Of a stretch of 11,336 nucleotides of DNA, positions 6,035 to 11,336 are shown piece after piece. The stretch's first letter is position 1, and every line of letters starts with the position of its first letter. The notes below the pieces were generated by a model. The model was not told the origin of the DNA. It worked only from the letters and a program-made list of their open reading frames with translations, and made no database searches. Origin of the DNA: JBBIKU01 sp037445245 (GTDB taxonomy: Bacteria; Chloroflexota; Anaerolineae; Anaerolineales; Anaerolineaceae); assembly GCA_037445245.1 (NCBI GenBank), contig JBBIKU010000075.1, positions 1-11,336 on the forward strand, in the 5' to 3' direction. The position numbers and the translations under genes are program-made.

Positions 6035-6583
6035 ATGGCTGAAGTAAACAAAGGCATCGTTGAAGTTGAAAAAGCTCGCAAAGCCTACGACGAAATGAAA
6101 GCACGCTACCAAGCCAACCCCGCCAGCGGTATGGTGACCCTGCGCGCCACCGCCAGGCTGGTCAAGAACGCTCTTCTCGAAGGACGGATCGGAAAGTTCA
6201 AATTCACCGCCGATGAGCCGCCGGAACGGGGTGGCGACGATCAAGCTCCCAGCCCGTTGGAACATTTTCTGATCGGCGCCGCTTTCTGACTGGTTTCACA
6301 GGTGGCGCAGTTTGCGCCCCTCTTTGATGTGGTGCTCGAAGACGTCCATGTCGATCTACGGGCAACCTTCGACTCGGTCGACAAATACGGGATAAGCGGC
6401 TCCGGTACGACCACCTTTCAGAAAGTGACCTTTCGTCTGGCGGTCAAGAGCCCATCGCCGCAGGAAAAAGTGCGGCAATTGATCGAACATTCCGAGCGCG
6501 GCTGCCACGCCGCCCAGTCGCTGAGAAACCCCGTCCCGGTTGAAATGGAGTTCACCATCAACGGCAAGAAAATGTCATCCTAA
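6035..6583 (+). CDS. OsmC-family peroxidase with predicted selenocysteine at residue 85
   Basis: The frame from ATG 6035 (GCAGGAGG site 6 nt upstream) reads 84 codons, meets TGA at 6287-6289, then continues in the same frame for 97 codons to TAA 6581-6583. Both halves are OsmC: GGDDQAPSPLEHFLIGAAF before the TGA; LVSQVAQFAPLFDV, a TTTFQKVTFRL strand and ERGCHAAQSLRNPVPVE after it. OsmC/Ohr enzymes reduce organic peroxides with two cysteines. The second is Cys157, and the TGA occupies the position of the first, peroxidatic Cys (compare AACFSMAL in E. coli OsmC). With a SECIS-like hairpin just downstream, I predict UGA is read as selenocysteine, giving a 182-residue cytosolic peroxidase. OsmC-like selenoproteins have been described in marine metagenomes (from memory). 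The alternative is a sequencing error or nonsense mutation, since frameshifts occur nearby. Confidence 0.78.
6300..6321 (+). promoter_or_regulatory. Putative bacterial SECIS element downstream of the in-frame UGA
   Basis: GGCGC (6304-6308) pairs perfectly with GCGCC (6314-6318) around the loop AGTTT (6309-6313). With U6303 bulged, A6300, G6301 and G6302 pair with T6321, C6320 and C6319, extending the stem to 8 bp. Nineteen bases separate the UGA from the loop. A G lies among the first two loop bases, followed by U, and there is a bulged U on the 5' side of the stem. These are features of bacterial SECIS elements recognised by SelB, as in E. coli fdhF. The element lies within the coding sequence, as expected in bacteria. 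Confidence 0.65.
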
Positions 6584-6597
6584 TCACAACCAGAACA

Positions 6598-6606
6598 TGG
6601 TATGAT
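6598..6606 (+). promoter_or_regulatory. Putative extended -10 promoter (TGGTATGAT) of the GT-C-like gene
   Basis: TG-n-TATGAT lies 14 nt after the OsmC stop and just before the membrane-protein gene. The ATG at 6602 is part of this box and opens a frame without family character, so it is probably not a start codon. Confidence 0.35.
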
Positions 6607-6621
6607 TTGCCGATTCAGCTT

Positions 6622-7063
6622 TTGCGCATACCATTCGCCCGCTTGCAAGTGCGCCTGGCTGGTCTCGCTAGCCAGAGGGGTTCTATCCTTTCATCTTCCT
6701 TCTGACCCTGCTGCTGGTCTACTCACCCCAATTGCTGCAAGCCGGTTTCTTCTGGGACGATTGGCAGGTCGTCTGGCTGGCGCGCTTCAATAGCCCGCAG
6801 GTATATTGGGAATATTTCCGGTTCGACCGTCCATTTTCAGTGTGGACATACCTGGTGAGTGTGCCACTGCTGGGGCAGAGTCCGCTGGCGTGGCAGCTCT
6901 TTTCCCTCTTTACGCGCAGGTTGTCCATTGTGGTATTCTGGCGGTTGCTGCTGGCACTCTGGCAACAGCGGCGCTGGGAGGCAGCCTGGTTCGGCTTGCT
7001 GATGACGGTCCACCCCGGATTCAAACAGCAAGCCATCGCTGTGGCTTACAGCCAGCATTTTCT
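6622..7063 (+). CDS. GT-C-like polytopic membrane protein, N-terminal part (frameshifted, stops at gap)
   Basis: From 6672 to the N gap the frame encodes a membrane protein: a first helix FYPFIFLLTLLLVYSP, then the loop GFFWDDWQVVWLARFNSPQ with an acidic DD pair, then RPFSVWTYLVSVPLLGQS, VVFWRLLLALW and FGLLMTVHPGFKQQA. A DD pair after the first helix followed by many helices is typical of GT-C-fold glycosyltransferases using lipid-linked sugar donors, so that role is inferred; no specific family is assigned. The frame has a TAG at 6669-6671. The likely N-terminus (TTG 6622: RIPFARLQVRLAGLASQR) lies in another frame, and adding one G to the GGGG run at 6677-6680 would join the two. Start and function are uncertain. 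The gene may be inactive or mis-sequenced. Confidence 0.6.
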
Positions 7064-7077
7064 NNNNNNNNNNNNNN
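7064..7077. other. Assembly gap (14 N)
   Basis: A run of N interrupts the GT-C-like gene. Its real length is unknown, so the change of reading frame across it is not evidence of a frameshift. Confidence 0.99.
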
Positions 7078-7078
7078 G

Positions 7079-8053
7079 CTCTTTGCGGTTTCTCGCTATG
7101 GACAAAGGTGGAAGCCGCCCGCCGCCCCTCGCCGGCGCTGTGTTGCGTTGGTGGCGGCGTTGCTTCACATGTTTACGATGGAGTACTACCTCGGGCTGGA
7201 ATTGCTGCGCCCGCTGCTGCTATGGATTGCACGCACCAGCAGGGGAGAAACACCCGGAAAGCGAGCCGGGGGCGTCCTGCGCAACTGGTTGCCGTATCTG
7301 AGTATGCTGCTGCTTTTCCTCACCTATCGCCTGGCAGTGTTCCCTCGCCTCCTGAGCGTGCCTGACCCCAACGCGCCCGCCCTGTTGGAGACCATCCGCA
7401 GCCAGCCGCTGGGCACACTCGTGCAATTAGCCCAATTGGGTTTGCAGGATTTTGTGCACGCCGTCCTGTTCGCCTGGGCGAACACCGCCGCCCCCGAGAC
7501 AATTTTACTGTCCTCTGAGTTTACCCTTGCCTCGTGGGTATTCGGATTGAGCCTGGCGGTCATTATTTTAGCCGTGATGCTGTACAGCGGCTCAACAGCT
7601 TCGCGTTTGGACAAGCCGTCTTCGGACAGTTTTCTGAGCCGGGTGCTGCCATTGGGCGTGTTCGCTGCCTTGCTAGGAGGCTTGCCGGTATGGATTACCA
7701 ATCGCCAGGCGATTGTGGGCAGGTGGTCGGATCGATTCACGCTGGCGATGATTCCGGGGGTTGTGCTGCTGCTGGTCTGGTTGCTTGCCTGGCTCGACCG
7801 CCGCACTTGGCGGCGCTCAGCTGTGCTGGCGACCCTGCTGGGGCTAGCCATCGCCACCCAGTTCCGCACTGCCCACCAGTACAGCAAATCCTGGGAGGTG
7901 CAGCGTGACTTTTACTGGCAACTGAGCTGGCGGGTGCCCGCCCTGCAGCCCGAAACCATCTTCGTCGCCCGGAGATGCCTCTCAATTACGTTGCAGATTA
8001 CTCCATCGGATTCGCCCTCGACAGTATTTACACCGAAGAACCAGACCCGGTAG
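7079..8053 (+). CDS. GT-C-like polytopic membrane protein, central part after the gap
   Basis: This continues the same protein in the frame that starts at 7079 (LFAVSRYGQRW, then ALVAALLHMFTMEYYLGLEL). It holds several hydrophobic helices: PYLSMLLLFLTYRLAVF, LASWVFGLSLAVIILAVMLY, LPLGVFAALLGGLPVW, LAMIPGVVLLLVWLLAWL and AVLATLLGLAIATQF. Between them lies a soluble loop with SQPLGTLVQLAQLGLQDFVHA. After the last helix comes an extracytoplasmic tail (HQYSKSWEVQRDFYWQLSWR). The protein-like pattern ends at about 7968, and the remaining codons to the stop at 8053 are out of frame. Restoring one C in the GCCCGG at 7967-7972 would give VAPEMPLNYVADY and reconnect the tail. It probably sits in the cytoplasmic membrane and acts in surface glycan assembly; this is inference from architecture only. 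Confidence 0.62.
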   Translation, partial: LFAVSRYGQRWKPPAAPRRRCVALVAALLHMFTMEYYLGLELLRPLLLWIARTSRGETPGKRAGGVLRNWLPYLSMLLLFLTYRLAVFPRLLSVPDPNAPALLETIRSQPLGTLVQLAQLGLQDFVHAVLFAWANTAAPETILLSSEFTLASWVFGLSLAVIILAVMLYSGSTASRLDKPSSDSFLSRVLPLGVFAALLGGLPVWITNRQAIVGRWSDRFTLAMIPGVVLLLVWLLAWLDRRTWRRSAVLATLLGLAIATQFRTAHQYSKSWEVQRDFYWQLSWRVPALQPETIFVARRCLSITLQITPSDSPSTVFTPKNQTR

Positions 8054-8166
8054 AGCCTCACACCTGGTTCCTCAACGCCGGTCGCATTTGGGCGCCTGAG
8101 GATCAGGAAACCTGGAGCGACGAAACCAGCTTCCAATACACCCTGCGCAATGTAACCAGCACGGTA
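7970..8166 (+). pseudogene. Displaced C-terminal tail of the GT-C-like protein, truncated at a junction
   Basis: In the +1 frame relative to the previous piece, MPLNYVADYSIGFALDSIYT and then WFLNAGRIWAPEDQ and FQYTLRNVT look like the extracytoplasmic tail of the same protein. After about 8166 the plus-strand frame becomes the antisense of a PAS-protein gene, so the true C-terminus is missing. The ORF runs formally to 8325, but those codons have no protein character on this strand. Confidence 0.5.
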
Positions 8167-8261
8167 TCATTCATTTCGATGATCGTGGCATTAGCATCAC
8201 ACACGATGATCTCAGCCGGAAATGATGCCATCCACGGGCTGATGTTGGTCGAATCGCTCAT
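8166..8261 (-). pseudogene. N-terminal fragment of a PAS-domain protein
   Basis: ATG 8261 overlaps the permease stop by 4 nt (ATGA). The 32 readable residues (MSDSTNISPWMASFPAEIIV, then CDANATIIEMNDT) match the opening of small PAS-domain sensor proteins, where an IIVCDANG..IEMND-type sequence forms the first strands. Beyond EMNDT the reading turns into the antisense of the GT-C-like gene tail, so the rest of the domain is missing. The full family would be over 100 residues. The ATGA overlap with a sugar permease suggests an original operon. It is either a remnant or half of a misjoined contig. Confidence 0.5.
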
Positions 8262-8539
8262 CCTTTTACCGCGCCCCCAGAGAGCCCGCGCACCAAATAA
8301 CGTTGGGCAACCAGCGCAAAAATGAGCACCGGGATCAGCACCAGCGAACCGGCAGCCGCTACCCTGCCCCACAGAATGGCGCGATGGGTCATGTAACTGG
8401 TGATCGTCACCGGTAGCGTGCGAGCTTCCCGCCCGGTCAGGATCACGGCGTAGAGAAACTCATTCCAGCAATAAATAAAACTCAATACGGCAGCAGCCGC
8501 CATGCCGGGTAAAACGAGAGGGATGTTGACCTGCAGGCT
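8258..8539 (-). CDS. Carbohydrate ABC transporter permease (MalG type), C-terminal fragment
   Basis: The 93 codons end at TGA 8258-8260. The sequence begins inside the EAA loop region (VNIPLVLPGMAAAAVLSF), then gives CWNEFLYAVILTG, the usual LPVTITSYMTHRAILWG segment, a final hydrophobic helix (AAAGSLVLIPVLIFALVAQR) and the typical end YLVRGLSGGAVKG. These are hallmarks of MalG-like permeases of CUT1 sugar importers. A full protein has about 270-300 residues and six helices; here only the last part exists. The upstream frame meets TAA at 8540-8542 and then unrelated sequence, so the first two thirds and the EAA motif itself are missing. The fragment has no natural start except an internal ATG at 8503. 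No ATPase or binding protein is in the window. Confidence 0.75.
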   Translation of the reverse strand, partial: SLQVNIPLVLPGMAAAAVLSFIYCWNEFLYAVILTGREARTLPVTITSYMTHRAILWGRVAAAGSLVLIPVLIFALVAQRYLVRGLSGGAVKG

Positions 8540-8548
8540 TTATGCCTG
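8534..8548. repeat. Short inverted repeat at the permease break point
   Basis: CAGGC (8534-8538) and GCCTG (8544-8548) form a perfect 5-bp hairpin with a 5-nt loop exactly where the permease coding sequence ends. It has no T-run on either side, so it is a poor terminator. Confidence 0.5.
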
Positions 8549-8568
8549 AGCAGTTACGATTTATGGAC

Positions 8569-9204
8569 TTACAACGAACGTTCCCCGGCTTGGCGGATGA
8601 CCCGCTTGAGGCGGGCTGCCCCGGCGCCCTGCATGTCTTCCAGGCGCTTTTCGAGCACCGCGATGAAGGCAGCTTTGTTGTCGGCGGTGACGGCGGGCAA
8701 CGTTTTCTCGCTGTGTTGTGGTACATCCTTCGGACGGCAGGTGCGCAGGTGTTCGAGCAGGCAGGGGAAGATCTCCCGTTCGTAAGTAGCGCTGGCGGAT
8801 GCGACTCTGGCTAAGGTCAACACACCAGCATCCTTGGTGATGACCGAGCCGAATTCCATAGCGCGGCGAATATCGCTCCAGTGCGGGTAAAGGACATCCG
8901 CTGCCAACACCGCGACAGTGGACAAGGCTATCATCCCGCCCCACACCAACCGGTTGTTGCGGCTTTTGAGCAGCTTCAAGAAATCGAGGGCGTAGGGAGC
9001 GATCAGTTCCGGTTCGAGGTAGCCCACCTCATAGAGCACTTTGATGCAATCTGCCTGGATGGCGCCGTCTTTGTTCGACAGGTTTTCAGCAAGCTCGCCT
9101 ACCCCATTGCTATCGTGCGCGGCAGCCAGTTTGCGCCCCAGCTCCTGGTTGGGCAGCTCGTCGCGGCGACCGAGAGCACAGGCAAGTTGTTGAAGCACTG
9201 ACAT
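8569..9204 (-). CDS. HEAT-repeat-like alpha-helical protein
   Basis: The protein has 211 residues from ATG 9204, chosen because AAAGGGG lies five bases upstream; the frame is open to 9276, but the extension is basic and has no such site. The body is alpha-helical and consists of paired amphipathic helices typical of HEAT/ARM repeats: residues 47-60 (DGAIQADCIKVLYEVG), 67-80, 85-105 (NRLVWGGMIALSTVAVLAADV), 110-118, 124-138 (KDAGVLTLARVASAS) and 143-155. It ends in a charged helix (AAFIAVLEKRLEDM, then RLKRVIRQ). No signal peptide or membrane segment is present, so it is probably a cytosolic protein-binding scaffold. It follows the GyrI-like gene by 84 nt on the same strand. An inverted repeat sits just before its ribosome site. 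Confidence 0.75.
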   Translation of the reverse strand: MSVLQQLACALGRRDELPNQELGRKLAAAHDSNGVGELAENLSNKDGAIQADCIKVLYEVGYLEPELIAPYALDFLKLLKSRNNRLVWGGMIALSTVAVLAADVLYPHWSDIRRAMEFGSVITKDAGVLTLARVASASATYEREIFPCLLEHLRTCRPKDVPQHSEKTLPAVTADNKAAFIAVLEKRLEDMQGAGAARLKRVIRQAGERSL

Positions 9205-9215
9205 GAAAACCCCTT

Positions 9216-9231
9216 TCTTGCATGTGCAAGA
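9216..9231. promoter_or_regulatory. Inverted repeat TCTTGCA-TG-TGCAAGA, possible operator
   Basis: A perfect 7-bp inverted repeat with a 2-base centre lies directly upstream of the AAAGGGG ribosome site of the HEAT-like gene. Its size and symmetry suit binding by a dimeric helix-turn-helix regulator, but no regulator is adjacent. It could also form a small hairpin in the mRNA leader. Confidence 0.35.
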
Positions 9232-9268
9232 CAAACCAAAGCGATTTCTTTTGTGCGCTTGTCTTGCT

Positions 9269-9286
9269 GCCTTCACAATCGAAGGC
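9269..9286 (-). terminator. Hairpin just after the GyrI-like gene
   Basis: GCCTTC and GAAGGC form a 6-bp stem with a 6-nt loop, beginning 2 nt past the GyrI-like stop on the minus strand. No T-run follows, so it may attenuate or protect the mRNA rather than terminate fully. Confidence 0.3.
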
Positions 9287-9288
9287 TA

Positions 9289-9933
9289 TCAGAGCCGTTC
9301 TACCGGATGGCGCAGGACGGTCTTGAGCCTGGCTGGGGCAGCTTTACGAGGATCACTCATGTAGATCTCATGGTGCTTACCACCCAAACCAACCCGGTCG
9401 CGCAAGCCGTTCATCTGCATGAAAGCCTGCATCTTCTCCAGGGTGGCAGGTTCGCTGGCGTAGGGTCCAATGTGCATGGTCTGGACGCACAGCCCCTCGT
9501 GGAAGGTTTCCAATCGCAGTCGCGCCAGCGCCGGCGAGTCGCCGCGTTTCCTGCGCACCTGTTCCGCCCCTGCGGCAAAGAGCGCCGGGATGATGATTTC
9601 GGGCTGCAGGATCATCAGGGTGTAATACCAATTATCCTTGACCGTGATATCGAAGACGCCATCCTCCACCCACCACAAGCCTTCCAGCGCCATGACGGGA
9701 TAGTCGATGGGGTTATCCGTGCGCTTCTTGAGCATGAATTTGAGGGTGTAGGAAATGCCATACAATGCCTGGGTGGCTTCGGCAAAGCCCGGTGAGTTTC
9801 CAGGTTCCTTGCCCCTCTCGATGGCGCCGTCGCACATGGCGAACTGCATGGGGGGGACATCCACACATTCGATCTTGTTTGTCGCAGGGAAATAGAACTG
9901 CTGGAGTTGTTTTTTAAGGTCGAGGATTTGCAT
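9289..9933 (-). CDS. GyrI-like small-molecule-binding domain protein
   Basis: The 214-residue protein is of the usual length for stand-alone GyrI-like (SOUL/bacterial effector-binding fold) members. Family features in order are CVDVPPMQFAMCDG (residues 23-36), the ALEGLWWVEDGVFD stretch (82-95), ETFHEGLCVQTMHIGPYASE (142-161) and the strong C-terminal signature KHHEIYMSDPRKAAPARLKT (186-205). Such domains bind lipophilic small molecules, and some GyrI-like proteins have been reported to hydrolyse reactive cyclopropane-containing compounds. No DNA-binding domain is fused here, so binding, sequestration or hydrolysis is more likely than regulation. The start ATG 9933 has AAAGGA about eight bases upstream and lies inside the 3' end of the symporter gene (20-nt overlap), so the two are probably co-translated. 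Confidence 0.9.
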   Translation of the reverse strand: MQILDLKKQLQQFYFPATNKIECVDVPPMQFAMCDGAIERGKEPGNSPGFAEATQALYGISYTLKFMLKKRTDNPIDYPVMALEGLWWVEDGVFDITVKDNWYYTLMILQPEIIIPALFAAGAEQVRRKRGDSPALARLRLETFHEGLCVQTMHIGPYASEPATLEKMQAFMQMNGLRDRVGLGGKHHEIYMSDPRKAAPARLKTVLRHPVERL

Positions 9934-11336
9934 CAGGGCATCCTTTCTCTGGCTGTAGATGCATTATGCGTCTAAAAAGTGAGGGGAATGCCGCCAGCGC
10001 CATGCCCAGCCCGGCGGCTGCCAGAGCAATGATGCCATCGGCGAAGCCGAAGGTCGGCAGGACGCCCGCCCGCAGCAGCACCACCACCGTCTCACCCACC
10101 ACAATCGATACGATCGGCGCAACTTTCGGCAGGCGCGGCATATACAACGCCGCCAGCGCTGAAGGCGTCAACGCCGCCAGACCGGCGAAAGTGGTCTGGG
10201 TCAGGAAAGTGAAGATGGCAATTTGTGGATTGAAGCCGACCAGCAGATAAATCGCCGTGGCAAGGCACAAGCCGGCTGCCAGCCAGCGCCCGGCGCGCAC
10301 TTGGTCTTTGGGCAAGTTGAGGTCGTTGGCAAGCATCGTCGCCAGCGCCAGTAGCTGCGAGTCGGCAGTGGACATTAATGCCGCCAGCGCGCCGGTCATC
10401 ACCAGCACATGCACCCAGGCGGGCGCAAAAGCCGCAACCATTGTGGGCAGTACCGCATCCGCTGCTGAAAATTCCAGCCCGCTGCCGCGCCCCCATACCC
10501 CGATCAAAACCGGGCAGAGGAAGAGAAAGCTGACCAGCAGCGGGTAAAGCCAGACGGTGGCTTGCAGGGAACGCAGCGAACGGGCGGTATAAAAACGGCT
10601 GAATAGTTGCGGGAAGAGTGGGTTGACAAAAGTCCACAAGAGCAGGAATGAAATCCACCCCGCCGGTGTGAAAACGTTGCCGGGCCCGGGGCGGGAGAAA
10701 TGCTCCGGTGCGGCTGCGTAAGCGCGCAACCCGGCTTGGCTAAAGCCACCCAGACCGTTGGCGACGAAGATTACCGCCGCCAGCATCGCAACGATCATCA
10801 CCACCCCCTGCAACACATCGCTCCAAGCTGAAGCGCGCATGCCACCCAGCACCACCACCGCGCCAATGAGCAGGATGGCAATCGCTCCGGCGAGGCGCAG
10901 GACGTCCATCCCCAACAACGAGGAGACCAGAATACCGGCGCCGACAGCCTGGGTCAACAGGTAGGGAATGGTGAAAACGATCATCACCACCAGCACCAGT
11001 TTGCGTAAAAAAGGGCTGTTGAATTCGCCGCCGATCAACTCGGGCGCGGTCAGATAGCCTTTACGCTTTCCTAGTCGCCATACCGGGCGACCAATGAAGT
11101 AAAAAGAGACCGGCACCAGCGCCGTACCGACCCCCATAATCCCATACTGCCCCAGACCACTGCTCCAGGCTGCACCGGCGAAACCGAGAAAAAAGAAGGC
11201 TGAAAAATTGGTCGCCGCCAGGGTGAAGAACAACACCAGCGCCCCTAAGGAACGCCCCGCCAGGAAGAACCCCTCCGGCGTCTCACCAACTTTTGTGCGT
11301 GCTGCCAGCGAGATCACCGCCAACAGCCCCAGGTAA
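9914..11336 (-). CDS. Sodium:solute symporter (SSS family), N-terminus beyond right edge
   Basis: The frame is open to the window end, so about 473 residues are visible and only a few N-terminal residues are missing; the TTG at 11323 is internal. The SSS pattern is clear: EGFFLAGRSLGALVLFFTLAATNFSAFFFLG at the first helices, PYLLTQAVGAGILVSSLLG, the GGMRASAWSDVLQGVVMIV segment, and MTGALAALMSTADSQLLALA, the Ser/Thr-rich helix linked to sodium binding. About a dozen membrane helices can be traced. The family (PutP/PanF-like) imports amino acids, vitamins, sugars or carboxylates with Na+; the substrate cannot be assigned. The 3' end overlaps the GyrI-like gene by 20 nt, suggesting one transcript. 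Partial only because of the window boundary. Confidence 0.9.
   Translation of the reverse strand, partial: YLGLLAVISLAARTKVGETPEGFFLAGRSLGALVLFFTLAATNFSAFFFLGFAGAAWSSGLGQYGIMGVGTALVPVSFYFIGRPVWRLGKRKGYLTAPELIGGEFNSPFLRKLVLVVMIVFTIPYLLTQAVGAGILVSSLLGMDVLRLAGAIAILLIGAVVVLGGMRASAWSDVLQGVVMIVAMLAAVIFVANGLGGFSQAGLRAYAAAPEHFSRPGPGNVFTPAGWISFLLLWTFVNPLFPQLFSRFYTARSLRSLQATVWLYPLLVSFLFLCPVLIGVWGRGSGLEFSAADAVLPTMVAAFAPAWVHVLVMTGALAALMSTADSQLLALATMLANDLNLPKDQVRAGRWLAAGLCLATAIYLLVGFNPQIAIFTFLTQTTFAGLAALTPSALAALYMPRLPKVAPIVSIVVGETVVVLLRAGVLPTFGFADGIIALAAAGLGMALAAFPSLFRRIMHLQPEKGCPDANPRP

Noticed and set aside
6302..6583. Separate gene starting at GTG 6302
   Set aside because: No ribosome site, and the sequence is the direct in-frame continuation of the OsmC fold; a protein starting here would lack the first half of the domain.
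6602..6793. Small plus-strand ORF starting at ATG 6602
   Set aside because: The ATG is part of a TGGTATGAT promoter-like box and the translation has no membrane or domain pattern, whereas another frame encodes the GT-C-like protein.
8103..8372. Minus-strand ORF of 89 codons as a single gene
   Set aside because: Its first part is antisense-frame shadow of the permease; only the portion from ATG 8261 to about 8166 reads as a PAS-protein start.
8534..8548. Intrinsic terminator
   Set aside because: Only 5 bp of stem and no T-run on either strand.
9253..9795. Plus-strand ORF of 180 codons
   Set aside because: Antisense of the well-recognised GyrI-like protein.
10092..10658. Minus-strand ORF of 188 codons in a second frame
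   Set aside because: Out-of-frame shadow of the symporter, which has continuous SSS-family sequence across this region.

Overview
This window looks like a piece of a Chloroflexota (Anaerolineae-like) genome, probably a scaffold from a metagenome or single cell. The lineage is inferred from protein style, not a search: lipoproteins with 'NASRL..V..LAWS' propeller repeats, membrane proteins with a Thr/Pro-rich spacer after a single transmembrane helix, and a short N-terminal 'Y..L...Y..G.LS..DF' module. The DNA is moderately GC-rich. It contains a 14-base N gap (7064-7077) and several places where coding sequence stops abruptly inside a domain.

Layout. Positions 1-4420 hold a tight minus-strand cascade: a HAD-type phosphatase, a membrane-anchored TolB/WD40-like propeller protein, a membrane-anchored protein with a LamG-like domain, and a propeller lipoprotein that leaves the window on the left. 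Gene ends overlap by 1 and 4 nt, and the last ribosome site abuts the previous stop. Next is a minus-strand isochorismatase-family hydrolase (4551-5117). Divergent from it is the N-terminal PHP part of a DnaE-like polymerase (5291-about 5670), which breaks off. Positions 5690-6034 hold only orphan reading-frame scraps and a likely promoter.

The most interesting gene is the OsmC-family peroxidase at 6035-6583. Its frame contains one TGA (6287-6289) exactly where the family has its first catalytic cysteine. The frame continues through the rest of the OsmC fold, including the second cysteine. Nineteen bases after the TGA begins the loop of a GC-rich hairpin with a possible bulged U and a loop starting AG, which fits the bacterial SECIS pattern. 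I read it as a selenocysteine-containing OsmC (182 residues).

Positions 6600-8166 hold a polytopic GT-C-like membrane protein broken by two one-base homopolymer frameshifts and the N gap. At 8166 it runs head-on into a minus-strand PAS-protein fragment, which overlaps by 4 nt the C-terminal 93 residues of a MalG-type sugar ABC permease. That permease is cut at 8539, beside a short inverted repeat. The right end is intact: a HEAT-like protein (8569-9204), a GyrI-like small-molecule-binding protein (9289-9933), and a sodium:solute symporter whose stop lies 20 nt inside the GyrI gene and which leaves the window on the right.

Several junctions (about 5670-5692, 8166, 8539) join halves of unrelated genes. 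They may be real deletions or assembly/amplification chimeras; the sequence alone cannot decide.
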